Numbered from the stretch's first letter, positions 42,501 through 51,381 are shown. The stretch is 64,000 nucleotides of DNA from Site-B1 sp963827785 (GCA_963827785.1 CAWHCT010000020.1:1-64000); one strand, 5' to 3'. The notes: generated by a model from the sequence alone, not told the origin. Program-made: numbers and translations.

Positions 42501-43200
42501 TATAAGTTGGTACGATGATGAAACCAGCACAACTCCTTTGGATCCTACAGATATACTACTTGATGGAGATGACTATTTTGCGACACAAACTACTGGTTCG
42601 GGTTGTGAATCAACGACGCGCGTTGAGGTAAATGTAATAATTAATGACACCCCTACACCAACGTTGGCTTCAGAAGGAGATGAATTTTGTATCAGTGATA
42701 GGCCTACATTGCTTGAATTAACAGCTAACATCCTTGAATATGACTCAAACACTAATAATATTACATGGTATGATGCTGAAACCGGAGGTACAGTTTTAAG
42801 TAGCTCCACACTTTTAGAGCATGAAACCTACTATTATGCTACATTATTTGATCCGTCAACAGGTTGTGAAAGCAGGTACAGATTGCCGGTTATGGCAGAT
42901 CTTACAGCATGTGGAGCCCTGGTATTTCCGGATGGATTTTCTCCAAATGGGGATGGGGTGAATGACAGATATGAAGTTGAAAATATGGCATTCTTATATC
43001 CGGACTTCGTGTTAGAGATTTACAACAGATATGGAAATCTGGTTTATAAAGGAAATGCAGGTACGGCACTATTCGATGGAACTTCAAATCAATCTCGATT
43101 GGTAACAAAAGGAGATCTTCCTGTAGGTGTTTACTTCTATATCGCGAATTTTAACGATGGGACAAAATCTAAACAAGGTCGATTATACCTAAGTAGATAA
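39568..43200 (+). CDS. Large repeat adhesin with T9SS type B (gliding-associated) C-terminal domain
   Basis: A 1210-residue surface protein. Signal peptide: MKKSLLSKHAIIHRLLVLLFLWAPFLVAAQ. The body consists of Ig-like modules of about 75-90 residues in two types. One carries WSP-LTSGTN-FDPT-DSSGTYTYT (for example twice at about 810-940). The other carries ISWYDDETSTTPL...DGDDYFATQT.. CES and VNVIIN. The C-terminus (about 1117-1210) is VFPDGFSPNGDGVNDRYEV...YNRYGNLVYKG...PVGVYFYIANF, the gliding motility-associated/type B sorting domain exported by the type IX system. The product is probably secreted and attached to the cell surface; its ligand is unknown. The PorP/SprF gene follows immediately (stop and ATG adjoin), as is typical for type B cargo. 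Confidence 0.9.
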   Translation: MKKSLLSKHAIIHRLLVLLFLWAPFLVAAQCPTITNSTPVICDASGFTFADLNTFAVDQGNGIVWYSAATGGSSFSPTQLVQQTTYYAGDSTGTCGTRSPITVDFIVNPTGQNLDGIFCNNENPDIQLYIDQVLQPNVPPGGSVEVYTNSSLTNLANPADAIPGGATNYYIVFVEIGGCKSQVEPGSTAVFDAPEDPAPPNPQQLCSDANPTLNELDPGTTNSFSWYQNIDGSGDPIPPALPLSTQLVDGSTYYVQVNDIFCFSNAVPVTVTIDDPPEPGLSATLEFCEDNIPASDFNLYDELGSPAPDTSGTWSGPLSTSGGHLGTVNISSLTTPGTYVFTYSLDAVGVCPDASSSVTIIIREILSSGIASANNPASFCEVDLPSSFDLFSLLDNEDPGGLWTQGLTSSDPTVSSPIDLTGFAPGTYNFTYSQNVNPNPCPEESTTVQVIVLEDPNAGVAVNQIFCENDLAANSPFDLFDALDGSQDNNSGIWTDSGGATVTNPIDITGFTINDSPYTYTYTIDNGTCFDSEDITITVEPAPESGTANPDAEICVVDITAGQTFDLFDLLEGEDQSGVWSDDSSSGALSGNLVTIDGLATGTYDFTFDVNAIGTCDDVLITVSIIINDTPTPTALASQSFCDSATIADLSATGNSILWYEDATGGTALATSDALVDGENYFATQTDATTGCESSVRFEVNVIINQSPNSGSPNALTVCDNNTGVDLFNGLDGSQDTTGTWDDTDSTGALSGNIFDASLVSAGTYQFTYTVTGNPPCVDSSTIVPVTVEETVFAGTDTTLDICSDNGTIDIFALLGGADTGGTWSPALTSGTNIFDPTSDSSGTYTYTLTNSCSTDSSDIVITVTQAPDAGSDATADLCVVNGIIDLTTYLGGTPDTNGTWSPLLTSGTNEFDPTMDSAGIYTYTVTAIAPCTTDSSAQLTVTVSDSPAPVVIEPTMTFCLSENPTVSDLDSAVNGDSISWYDDETSTTPLDPTDILLDGDDYFATQTTGSGCESTTRVEVNVIINDTPTPTLASEGDEFCISDRPTLLELTANILEYDSNTNNITWYDAETGGTVLSSSTLLEHETYYYATLFDPSTGCESRYRLPVMADLTACGALVFPDGFSPNGDGVNDRYEVENMAFLYPDFVLEIYNRYGNLVYKGNAGTALFDGTSNQSRLVTKGDLPVGVYFYIANFNDGTKSKQGRLYLSR

Positions 43201-44187
43201 ATGAAAGGATTAAGAAAAACAACATTTAAGAAAATGAAAAAAATAAATAGTTCTCAAATCTTCATGACATTTACCTTAATGCTCCTTGCATTCTACGGGT
43301 ATAGTCAACAAGACCCTCAGTATACACAGTATATGTATAACATGAGTGTAATAAATCCTGCTTATGCAACTGCCGAAGAAGGTATTCTTAATATAGGTGG
43401 ATTGTACAGGGCACAATGGATTGGAATAAAAGGTGGACCTAGAACCGGGACATTTTTTGCTCACACACCAATTAATGAAAAAATAGAAGTGGGTATCTCT
43501 TTTGTTAATGATAATATTGGTGATGTTGTTAGTGAAAACAATGTTTATGCTGATTTTGCTTATATTCTTCAAGTAGATGACAAAAGCAAATTATCATTAG
43601 GCTTAAAGGCTGGAATCACTATGTTCAATACAGATTTTTCCGGGTTTAATCTGCAATCAGGAGATGTAAGCACAGATATTGCTTTTAATGAAAACATCAA
43701 TAAAGCATTTCCTAATTTGGGAATTGGTGGATTTTATTTCAGGGATAATTTTTATGCCGGACTTTCTATTCCAAACCTTTTAACAACCAAGCATTTGGAA
43801 TCTGAAAATGGGATTAAGTCAACCGGGGTACAGGACATCCATTTCTTTTTAACGAGTGGTTATGTGTTTGACTTTATTAATGATCTAAAATTAAAACCGG
43901 CAATAATGGTACGTGGAGTTAAAGGAGCGCCTTTAGCTGTTGATCTAACGGCTAATGTTCTGATTAATCAAAAACTGGAAGCAGGAATTGGATATCGACT
44001 TGATGACTCGTTTAGTGCTTTGGTCAATTTTAGAGTACGCCCGGATCTTCGCATTGGATATGCCTTTGATTATACAACGTCCAATTTGAGTAGTTTTAAT
44101 TCAGGATCACATGAACTCTTTGTTTTATTTGATGTGGATCTGTTTGGGCTTCAGAATAAATATGATCGTTCACCAAGATTCTTCTAA
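43201..44187 (+). CDS. PorP/SprF family type IX secretion outer-membrane protein
   Basis: A 328-residue beta-barrel protein of the PorP/SprF family, which assists export and surface attachment of type B T9SS cargo. The signature QQDPQYTQYMYNMSVINPAYA follows the signal peptide, then GLYRAQWIGIKGGPRT, and strands such as GIGYRLDDSFSALVNFRVRPDLRIGYAFDYT. It starts either at 43201, directly after the adhesin stop, or at 43234 (MKKINSSQIF), which gives a shorter and more typical signal peptide. Position after the adhesin marks it as that adhesin's dedicated partner. Confidence 0.92.
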   Translation: MKGLRKTTFKKMKKINSSQIFMTFTLMLLAFYGYSQQDPQYTQYMYNMSVINPAYATAEEGILNIGGLYRAQWIGIKGGPRTGTFFAHTPINEKIEVGISFVNDNIGDVVSENNVYADFAYILQVDDKSKLSLGLKAGITMFNTDFSGFNLQSGDVSTDIAFNENINKAFPNLGIGGFYFRDNFYAGLSIPNLLTTKHLESENGIKSTGVQDIHFFLTSGYVFDFINDLKLKPAIMVRGVKGAPLAVDLTANVLINQKLEAGIGYRLDDSFSALVNFRVRPDLRIGYAFDYTTSNLSSFNSGSHELFVLFDVDLFGLQNKYDRSPRFF

Positions 44188-44203
44188 ACTAATATTACTA
44201 ATT

Positions 44204-46093
44204 ATGAAAAAACAGATATATATTTTTATAACAATGATGTTAGTTAGTGCTACAATAAGCGCTCAAAATGCTAACATTAAGAAAGCTAATAAATTATTTA
44301 GTTTGAAGGCTTACAGTGAAGCTGCAGGTTTGTATGCGAAAACAGATAGTTTAACGCAGGAAGCACTACAGAATTTAGGAGATTGCTATTTCTATAATTC
44401 AGAAATGAACAAAGCTGCAGAAACTTACAAGAAATTGATAACTAATTTCGGAATTATTCGGGACAAAGAAGCTATGTTCAGATATGGCCAGGCGTTAAAA
44501 GGAGTTAAAGATTATGAAAGATCGGATATAGTTTTAGGCAATTATTTTGGTGAATCTCGAGATACTGAAGCATTTATTGATGAAATAACTAAAAACACAC
44601 CACATGTTTTTACTTTATCAGACTTGAAAAGTGCAGATATTTATAATGATTTTGGAGTTTATTTCTATGGAAACGATAAGGTCACTTTTGCTTCAGACAG
44701 AAATACCGATAAGCCTATCTATTCCTGGAACAACAAACCATATCTTGATCTTTATAGTGCAACATTGTCCGATACGGGAGAATTTACTGATGTTACAGCG
44801 TTTCCACCACAAATCAATACAGATACACATGAAAGTAATGCCGTTATTTCCAAAGATGGGAAAACCATGTACTTCAACAGAACGAACACTAGCCGGATAA
44901 AAGTTGATGGATACAAAGTAGCAAACATTAAAATTTATAAAGCTGAGTTGGTCAACGATGTATGGACCAATATCAAACCGCTGCCATTTACCAGCAATGA
45001 TTATAACACTGAACATCCAACAGTAAGTAAGGATGGAAGAACCATGTACTTTGCCAGTGATATGCCAGGTGGATATGGGAGCTTCGATATTTATAAAGTG
45101 GCGATTAATCTTGATGGCACATTCGGTGAACCAATAAATCTTGGGCCATATGTTAACACTAGTCAAAGAGAACAATTTCCTTACATAAGCGAAATTAATG
45201 TGTTGTACTATGCATCAAATGGACATCAGGGATTTGGAGGTTTGGATGTTTTCAGGAGCGAATCAGTAAACGATGAATTTACCCGAGCTCTTAATTTGGG
45301 AAAGGTCGTAAACAGTAATCTTGATGACTTTGCGTATATAGTGAATGAAAAAAAGAACTTTGGTTATTTTACATCCAACAGGTCAGGAAAAGATCAAAAT
45401 TACAGGTTCACTCGCGAAGAAAATATTCTAACCAAGTATTTGGTTAATGGAATCGTTCAGGATAAAAACAGTAAGGAGTTGCTTCCGGGATCATTGGTTA
45501 CCTTGTTTGATGATTTTGGAAATGTACTTCAGGATACCATTGTGAAAGAAGATGCTTACTATTTGTTCAAAATCGAACCAAATAAAAAATATAAGGTTAG
45601 AGGAACCCGAAAGTTGTACATACCATATGATGTCGAATTTTCGACAGACAGCCAAGGAAAGATCAGCCATAATATTTATTTGATCTTGGAATCTTATGCT
45701 GACGCTGAAGAAAGAGTAAAGGAGAACGATGCAGGTGTTGTTCAAGTTGATCTTGAAAAGATATTCTTTGATTTCAATAAGTGGGATATTCGACCTGATG
45801 CTGCTGAAACTTTACAGACCCTAGTTGATCTCATGAAGAAGTACCCGGAAATGGAAGTCGAAGTATCTGCGCATACAGACGCCAGAGGACCCGATGAATA
45901 TAATTTAAACCTATCTAAAAAACGTGCAGCTTCTACCTTGGATTATTTAGTGAGTCAGGGAATTGAATCGGAACGTTTAAAAAGTATAGGCTATGGAGAA
46001 ATGCAACCATTAAATAAATGTGTTAAAGAAGGTATTTGTACAGATCAGGAATATGATATTAACCGACGCTGCGAATTTACCTTATTGAACTAG
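44204..46093 (+). CDS. OmpA family protein with PD40/beta-propeller repeats
   Basis: A 629-residue envelope protein. Signal peptide: MKKQIYIFITMMLVSATISAQ. TPR-like helices (about 22-140) include KANKLFSLKAYSEAAGLYAK. PD40 repeats (about 160-410) carry SKDGKTMYFNR, SKDGRTMYFASDMPGGYGSFDIYK and LYYASNGHQGFGGLDVFRS. A carboxypeptidase-regulatory-like domain (about 425-510) is followed by an OmpA peptidoglycan-binding domain (about 515-629) with FFDFNKWDIRPDA and HTDARGPDEYNLNLSKKRA. The PorE-like layout suggests anchoring of the T9SS or adhesin machinery to peptidoglycan. I start at the ATG at 44204; the longer frame upstream overlaps the previous gene. Third gene of the adhesin operon. Confidence 0.9.
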   Translation: MKKQIYIFITMMLVSATISAQNANIKKANKLFSLKAYSEAAGLYAKTDSLTQEALQNLGDCYFYNSEMNKAAETYKKLITNFGIIRDKEAMFRYGQALKGVKDYERSDIVLGNYFGESRDTEAFIDEITKNTPHVFTLSDLKSADIYNDFGVYFYGNDKVTFASDRNTDKPIYSWNNKPYLDLYSATLSDTGEFTDVTAFPPQINTDTHESNAVISKDGKTMYFNRTNTSRIKVDGYKVANIKIYKAELVNDVWTNIKPLPFTSNDYNTEHPTVSKDGRTMYFASDMPGGYGSFDIYKVAINLDGTFGEPINLGPYVNTSQREQFPYISEINVLYYASNGHQGFGGLDVFRSESVNDEFTRALNLGKVVNSNLDDFAYIVNEKKNFGYFTSNRSGKDQNYRFTREENILTKYLVNGIVQDKNSKELLPGSLVTLFDDFGNVLQDTIVKEDAYYLFKIEPNKKYKVRGTRKLYIPYDVEFSTDSQGKISHNIYLILESYADAEERVKENDAGVVQVDLEKIFFDFNKWDIRPDAAETLQTLVDLMKKYPEMEVEVSAHTDARGPDEYNLNLSKKRAASTLDYLVSQGIESERLKSIGYGEMQPLNKCVKEGICTDQEYDINRRCEFTLLN

Positions 46094-46109
46094 TTATTAA
46101 TCAATTTTA

Positions 46110-46143
46110 AAAAAGCCTTTCTAAATTTTAGAAAGGCTTTTTC
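46110..46143 (+). terminator. Terminator of adhesin operon
   Basis: AAAAGCCTTTCTAAA pairs with TTTTAGAAAGGCTTTT and runs into TTC-TTT. It begins 17 bases after the OmpA-family stop. Confidence 0.88.
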
Positions 46144-46145
46144 TT

Positions 46146-46153
46146 TATATTTG
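46146..46153 (+). promoter_or_regulatory. -7 promoter element of ruvB
   Basis: TATATTTG matches TAnnTTTG and lies 50 bases before the ruvB ATG, directly after the terminator. Confidence 0.5.
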
Positions 46154-46203
46154 TTCGTACTGAACTAGTTTCAGTATCTTTAATATTTTTCAGACAGAAT
46201 TTA

Positions 46204-47226
46204 ATGAATGATAATTTAGATCCAACTAACGAGAATTTCTCACCAGAGGAAATTGAAGTTGAGAAGAAGTTAAGACCCTTATCCTTTGATGATTTTAGTG
46301 GTCAGGAACAGGTATTGGATAATCTTAAAATATTTGTACAGGCAGCCAATTTAAGAAATGAGGCACTCGACCATACATTATTTCATGGTCCGCCGGGATT
46401 AGGCAAAACAACTCTAGCTTATATTCTGTCAAATGAATTAAACGTAGGTATAAAAGTAACTTCCGGCCCTGTACTAGATAAACCGGGAGATCTGGCAGGA
46501 TTGCTCACCAATCTTGAAGAAAGAGATGTGTTGTTCATTGATGAGATCCATCGGTTGAGTCCTATTGTTGAAGAATATTTATACTCAGCAATGGAGGATT
46601 ATAAGATCGATATTATGATCGAATCAGGTCCAAATGCAAGAACCGTCCAGATCAATCTAAGTCCATTTACTTTGGTTGGTGCTACTACCCGTTCAGGTTT
46701 GTTGACCGCACCAATGCGTGCCAGATTTGGTATTAGTAGCAGATTACAATATTATGACACTAATCTTTTAACAACCATAGTACAAAGGAGTTCAAAAATT
46801 CTAGATGTCCCAATATCAATGGAGGCATCTATTGAAATTGCGGGCAGGAGCAGAGGAACACCACGAATAGCAAATGCACTATTACGCCGAGTTAGAGACT
46901 TTGCTCAAATTAAAGGTGATGGAAAAATTGATATAAAAATTGCTAAATATGCATTGGAGGCCTTAAATGTGGATGCTTATGGTTTGGATGAAATGGATAA
47001 TAAAATATTATCAACAATAATAGATAAATTCAAGGGAGGACCTGTTGGAATATCAACATTAGCAACAGCTGTTAGCGAGAGTGCAGAAACCATTGAAGAA
47101 GTTTATGAACCATTTTTGATCCAACAAGGGTTTATTATGCGAACACCAAGAGGCAGGGAAGTAACAGAGCTTGCTTATAAGCACTTGGGCAGGATTAAGG
47201 GCGGAATTCAAGGCGGTCTATTTTAA
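46204..47226 (+). CDS. ruvB: Holliday junction branch migration ATPase RuvB
   Basis: A 340-residue AAA+ motor of the RuvABC resolvasome. Walker A GPPGLGKTT (residues 62-70), Walker B LFIDEIHRL (about 111-119), sensor I GATTRSGLL and the Arg finger region PMRARFG are all present. The C-terminal winged-helix domain holds GPVGISTLATAVSE and GFIMRTPRGR. ruvA is in this window too but 3.5 kb away, so there is no ruvAB operon. Two small genes follow on the same strand. Confidence 0.97.
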   Translation: MNDNLDPTNENFSPEEIEVEKKLRPLSFDDFSGQEQVLDNLKIFVQAANLRNEALDHTLFHGPPGLGKTTLAYILSNELNVGIKVTSGPVLDKPGDLAGLLTNLEERDVLFIDEIHRLSPIVEEYLYSAMEDYKIDIMIESGPNARTVQINLSPFTLVGATTRSGLLTAPMRARFGISSRLQYYDTNLLTTIVQRSSKILDVPISMEASIEIAGRSRGTPRIANALLRRVRDFAQIKGDGKIDIKIAKYALEALNVDAYGLDEMDNKILSTIIDKFKGGPVGISTLATAVSESAETIEEVYEPFLIQQGFIMRTPRGREVTELAYKHLGRIKGGIQGGLF

Positions 47227-47244
47227 CTCTAATAACTTTTAATT

Positions 47245-47466
47245 ATGGGGCTATTTTCAAAAGAACCTAAAAGACCTGAAAACATTGTTATAAAAGGAAA
47301 ACAATTAAAATGCAGAATTTGCGATAATGCAACTTTCTACACCAGACAAGCCCAATTAAATACAGCTGCTCTATCCTTTCTGGATTTGGATTGGGCAAAT
47401 AAATCGGCAACTTGTTATGTATGTTCAAAATGTACTCATATAGAATGGTTTTTAGAAAAGATTTAA
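47245..47466 (+). CDS. Small zinc-ribbon protein
   Basis: A 73-residue protein with a likely zinc site: CRIC (Cys23, Cys26) and CYVCSKC (Cys57, Cys60, Cys63), with FYTRQAQLNTAALSFLDLDWANKSA between. It resembles small nucleic-acid-binding zinc-ribbon proteins. It sits between ruvB and queG with gaps of 18 and 1 bases, so it is part of their transcript. No function is known to me. Confidence 0.8.
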   Translation: MGLFSKEPKRPENIVIKGKQLKCRICDNATFYTRQAQLNTAALSFLDLDWANKSATCYVCSKCTHIEWFLEKI

Positions 47467-47467
47467 A

Positions 47468-48394
47468 TTGAACCTCAAGCGGAAACATACCAAACTTATT
47501 AAAACCGAAGCCACACGCCTCGGTTTTTTATCTTGTGGAATAAGCAAAGCAGAATTTCTCGAAAAAGAAGCTCCAAGATTAGAAAAATGGTTGAACCGAA
47601 ATATGCATGGAGAAATGCAATATATGGAGAATCATTTTGACAAAAGACTTGATCCAACAAAACTGGTTGAAGATTCAAAAAGTGTTATTTCTCTTCTTTT
47701 AAATTATTACCCATCTCAAGAGCAAAAAGATAAATCTGCACCTAAGATCAGTAAATATGCTTATGGTAAAGATTATCATTTTGTTATAAAAGAGAAATTA
47801 AAATCACTCCTGAATTTTATTCAGGAGGAGATTGGAGAAGTTCAAGGAAGAGCTTTTGTCGATTCGGCTCCTGTACTGGACAAGGCTTGGGCTTCAAGAT
47901 CTGGTTTAGGCTGGATTGGCAAGAACAGTAATTTATTGACTCAACAAGTAGGTTCTTTTTATTTTATTGCTGAACTAATTGTTGATCTGGAATTGGAGTA
48001 TGATATGCCAACAACAGACCACTGCGGAAGCTGTACTGCTTGCATTGATGCTTGTCCTACCCAAGCGATAGTAGAACCTTATGTTGTAAATGGCAGTAAG
48101 TGTATATCTTATTTTACAATTGAATTAAAGGATAATATTCCATTGGAATTTAAAGGGAAATTTGATAACTGGATGTTTGGCTGTGACATTTGTCAGGATG
48201 TATGTCCATGGAACAGGTTTTCCAAACCTCACAGAGAGCCGTTGTTTAATCCTCATCCTGAGTTATTAGAAATGTCGAAGAAAGATTGGGATGAAATTAC
48301 TGAAGATCTATTCAATAAATTCTTTAAAAACTCGGCAGTAAAAAGAACTAAATTTTCAGGTCTAAAAAGGAATATTAATTTTCTAAAAACATAG
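47468..48394 (+). CDS. queG: Epoxyqueuosine reductase QueG
   Basis: A 308-residue cobalamin- and Fe-S-dependent enzyme making queuosine in tRNA. N-terminal cobalamin-binding half with YGKDYHFVIKEKL and the proton-donor Asp in DSAPVLDKAWASRSGLGWIGKN; two 4Fe-4S clusters are CGSCTACIDACP and CDICQDVCPWN. The start must be the TTG at 47468, one base after the previous stop. The frame upstream is closed, and the next ATG would remove about 45 conserved residues (LIKTEATRLGFLSCGIS). Confidence 0.93.
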   Translation: MNLKRKHTKLIKTEATRLGFLSCGISKAEFLEKEAPRLEKWLNRNMHGEMQYMENHFDKRLDPTKLVEDSKSVISLLLNYYPSQEQKDKSAPKISKYAYGKDYHFVIKEKLKSLLNFIQEEIGEVQGRAFVDSAPVLDKAWASRSGLGWIGKNSNLLTQQVGSFYFIAELIVDLELEYDMPTTDHCGSCTACIDACPTQAIVEPYVVNGSKCISYFTIELKDNIPLEFKGKFDNWMFGCDICQDVCPWNRFSKPHREPLFNPHPELLEMSKKDWDEITEDLFNKFFKNSAVKRTKFSGLKRNINFLKT

Positions 48395-48414
48395 CAGTTA
48401 AAAATTAGTATTCA

Positions 48415-48422
48415 TACCTTTG
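48415..48422 (+). promoter_or_regulatory. -7 promoter element of maeB
   Basis: TACCTTTG matches TAnnTTTG, 22 bases before the maeB ATG. Confidence 0.5.
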
Positions 48423-48444
48423 ATAGTATAAAATTTATCCTATT

Positions 48445-50724
48445 ATGAGTACTCCTAGTAAACGCAGTGAAGCCTTATTATACCACTCCCAACCAACTCC
48501 TGGGAAAATAGAAGTTATACCTACCAAAAAACATGCAACTCAAAGAGATTTGTCTTTGGCATATTCTCCGGGGGTAGCTGAGCCTTGTTTGGAGATTGCA
48601 AAAGACAAGGAAGATGCGTACAAATATACTTCCAAAGGGAATCTTGTTGCAGTAATATCAAATGGAACCGCAGTTTTAGGACTTGGAAATATTGGACCGG
48701 AAGCATCTAAACCTGTAATGGAAGGCAAAGGGTTATTATTTAAAATATTTGCTGATATTGATGTTTTTGATATTGAAGTGGATACCGAAAATATTGAAGA
48801 ATTTATACAAACTGTAAAAATGATCGCTCCAACTTTTGGAGGAATAAATCTGGAGGATATTAAAGCACCTGAAGCCTTTGAAATTGAAAAAAGACTAAAG
48901 GAAGAACTAGACATTCCGGTGATGCATGATGATCAGCATGGTACTGCAATTATTTCTGCCGCCGCCTTAATCAATGCTATTGAATTATCAAATAAAAAGA
49001 TTGAAGAAGTTAAAATTGTGATAAGTGGAGCAGGAGCAGCTGCCATTTCATGTTCTCGATTGTATCAGGCCTTTGGTGCTCAGCGCGAAAATATGGTTAT
49101 GCTGGATAGTAAAGGTGTCATAAGACAGGATAGAAGTAATTTATCATCAGAAAAAGCAGAGTTTGCAACTCACAGGAAAATAGACACCCTGGAGGAAGCT
49201 ATGAAAAATGCAGATGTTTTTATTGGGCTGTCAAAAGCCGATTTGGTGACTCCTAAGATGTTAAAAATGATGGCTAAAAACCCAATTGTTTTTGCCATGG
49301 CCAATCCTGATCCGGAAATTAAATATCAACTAGCCATTGATACCAGAGATGATATTATTATGGCAACAGGCAGAAGTGATCATCCTAATCAAGTTAATAA
49401 TGTGCTCGGATTTCCTTTTATTTTTAGAGGAGCTCTTGATGTTCGCGCAACAAAAATAAATGAGGACATGAAAATGGCTGCAGTCAAAGCATTGGCAAAT
49501 CTCGCTAAAGAACCGGTGCCAGAGCAGGTCAATATTGCATATGGTGAAACCAAGCTCACTTTTGGAAAAGAATATATAATACCAAAGCCTTTTGATCCAA
49601 GACTTATTGGTAGGATTCCACCAGCCATAGCAAAAGCAGCTATGGAAAGTGGTGTAGCCAGGGAACCAATTAAAGATTGGGAGAAGTATGAAGATGAATT
49701 GTTAGAACGACTTGGACATGATAACAAAATGGTCAGATTATTGCACAATAGGGCCAAAAGTAATACTAAGCGTGTTGTTTTTGCTGAAGCAGATCATTTA
49801 TCAGTATTGAAAGCTGCACAAATAGCTTTTGAAGAAGGAATTGCTTTTCCAATTTTACTGGGAAGAGAAGATAGAATAAAGGAATTAAAATTAGAAATTG
49901 ATTTTAATGCAGATGTCCCAATTATTGATCCAAAATCTGATTCAGAAGAAAAACGAAGATATCAATATGCAAAGGATTACTGGGAAGAAAGAAAACGAAG
50001 GGGAATTACCTTACATACTGCCAGAAAATTAATGAGAGAAAGGAATTATTTTGCGGCAATGATGGTAAATGAAGGAGATGCGGACGCTTTAGTTACCGGT
50101 TATTCCTCTAGTTACCCTTCTGTTGTAAAACCAATGATAGAACTCATTGGAATGTCTGATGGAGTCACTAGAATTGCAACTACCAATCTTATGATGACCC
50201 AGCGTGGACCAATATTTTTAAGTGATACGTCTATAAACATAAACCCGCCGGCAAAAGATCTAGCTAAAATTGCGATCATGACATCGAATGCGGTTAAAAT
50301 GTTCGGATTGAGTCCGGTGCTGGCAATGGTATCCTATTCAAATTTTGGCTCTTCAAATTATGAAAATGCTTCAAAAATTCGAGAAGCCGTTTCTTATTTA
50401 CATAGATTTCACTCAGATCTGATTATAGATGGAGAAGTCCAGGCAGATTTTGCTTTGAACAGTGACATGCTTCAAGAAATATTTCCGTTTTCTAAATTAG
50501 CCGGTAAAAAAGTTAACACATTAATTTTTCCCAATTTAGACTCAGCCAACATAACCTATAAACTAATAAAGGAATTAAATAAAACAGATTCAATCGGGCC
50601 AATAATGATGGGATTAAAAAAACCGGTGCATATAGTCCAATTAGGAGCAAGTGTTGATGAAATAGTAAACATGACGGCCATAGCAGTTATAGATGCTCAG
50701 CATAAAGGTAAGAAGTCACTATAA
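48445..50724 (+). CDS. maeB: NADP-dependent malic enzyme fused to phosphotransacetylase-like domain
   Basis: A 759-residue MaeB-type enzyme converting malate to pyruvate and CO2. Malic enzyme N-terminal domain (about 15-160): SLAYSPGVAEPCLEI, GNIGPEASKPVMEGKG, NLEDIKAPEAFEIE and MHDDQHGTA. NAD(P)-binding domain (about 165-400): VVISGAGAAAISCSRL, FAMANPDPEI and ATGRSDHPNQVNN. C-terminal phosphotransacetylase-like domain (about 425-755): RVVFAEADH, DADALVTGYSSSYPSVVKPM and DGEVQADFALNSDML, which is usually regulatory (acetyl-CoA sensing). Together with ppc it controls the C3/C4 balance. Confidence 0.95.
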   Translation: MSTPSKRSEALLYHSQPTPGKIEVIPTKKHATQRDLSLAYSPGVAEPCLEIAKDKEDAYKYTSKGNLVAVISNGTAVLGLGNIGPEASKPVMEGKGLLFKIFADIDVFDIEVDTENIEEFIQTVKMIAPTFGGINLEDIKAPEAFEIEKRLKEELDIPVMHDDQHGTAIISAAALINAIELSNKKIEEVKIVISGAGAAAISCSRLYQAFGAQRENMVMLDSKGVIRQDRSNLSSEKAEFATHRKIDTLEEAMKNADVFIGLSKADLVTPKMLKMMAKNPIVFAMANPDPEIKYQLAIDTRDDIIMATGRSDHPNQVNNVLGFPFIFRGALDVRATKINEDMKMAAVKALANLAKEPVPEQVNIAYGETKLTFGKEYIIPKPFDPRLIGRIPPAIAKAAMESGVAREPIKDWEKYEDELLERLGHDNKMVRLLHNRAKSNTKRVVFAEADHLSVLKAAQIAFEEGIAFPILLGREDRIKELKLEIDFNADVPIIDPKSDSEEKRRYQYAKDYWEERKRRGITLHTARKLMRERNYFAAMMVNEGDADALVTGYSSSYPSVVKPMIELIGMSDGVTRIATTNLMMTQRGPIFLSDTSININPPAKDLAKIAIMTSNAVKMFGLSPVLAMVSYSNFGSSNYENASKIREAVSYLHRFHSDLIIDGEVQADFALNSDMLQEIFPFSKLAGKKVNTLIFPNLDSANITYKLIKELNKTDSIGPIMMGLKKPVHIVQLGASVDEIVNMTAIAVIDAQHKGKKSL

Positions 50725-50740
50725 ATCGGTGATAATGTAA

Positions 50741-50771
50741 TTTATTTATGCGAATAATTTTATTACATTTG
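50741..50771 (+). promoter_or_regulatory. Candidate promoter of ruvA-sprA
   Basis: TTTA (50741-50744), 19-base spacer, TACATTTG (50764-50771). The -7 box is a full match and the -33 differs by one base. It is 22 bases before the ruvA ATG. Confidence 0.6.
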
Positions 50772-50793
50772 GAATGCTAACTTAACAAAATTA

Positions 50794-51375
50794 ATGATTA
50801 CTCATATCCAGGGAAAACTTGTTGAGAAAAACCCAACAGATGTTGTAATTGACTGCAACGGTATAGGTTATTTATTAAACATTTCACTTCATACGTATTC
50901 CCAAATTCCAGATAAGGAAGACATTAAGCTTTATACACATTTACAGGTTAAAGAAGATTCCCATACTTTATTCGGTTTTTCCTCATTAGCTGAAAGAGAA
51001 ATATTTCGGTTGTTGATCTCTGTAAGCGGCATTGGAGCCAGTATTGCACGAACTATGTTGTCTGCTTTAACTCCAAAACAGGTAAGGGAAGGAATAGCAA
51101 CAGAAAATGTTGCTTTGATACAGTCTATAAAAGGGATTGGACTCAAAACCGCACAGCGTACTATAATTGAATTAAAGGATAAAATATTAAAAGTTTATGA
51201 TATAGATGAAGTTTCCGTTTCGCAGGACAATACTGCAAAGGATGAAGCGTTATCAGCATTAGAGGTTTTAGGCTTTAACAAAAAGCAGGCAGAAAGGGTT
51301 ATTGATAAGTTTGTAGCTACACAACCTCAGGCAAATGTTGAAACAATTATCAAAGAGGCTTTAAAAAGTTTATAA
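50794..51375 (+). CDS. ruvA: Holliday junction DNA helicase subunit RuvA
   Basis: A 193-residue junction-binding protein. The N-terminal OB fold is MITHIQGKLVEKNPTDVVIDCNGIGYLLNISL. Two helix-hairpin-helix motifs follow (LISVSGIGASIARTML, LIQSIKGIGLKTAQRTIIELKDK). The C-terminal domain III (EALSALEVLGFNKKQAERVIDK) contacts RuvB. Six bases upstream of sprA, so co-transcribed with it, a conserved flavobacterial arrangement to my knowledge. Confidence 0.96.
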   Translation: MITHIQGKLVEKNPTDVVIDCNGIGYLLNISLHTYSQIPDKEDIKLYTHLQVKEDSHTLFGFSSLAEREIFRLLISVSGIGASIARTMLSALTPKQVREGIATENVALIQSIKGIGLKTAQRTIIELKDKILKVYDIDEVSVSQDNTAKDEALSALEVLGFNKKQAERVIDKFVATQPQANVETIIKEALKSL

Positions 51376-51381
51376 TAAATT

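Noticed and set aside
44111..44203. Longer N-terminus of the OmpA-family protein overlapping the PorP/SprF gene
   Set aside because: The extension destroys the signal peptide position; the ATG at 44204 gives a normal signal sequence.
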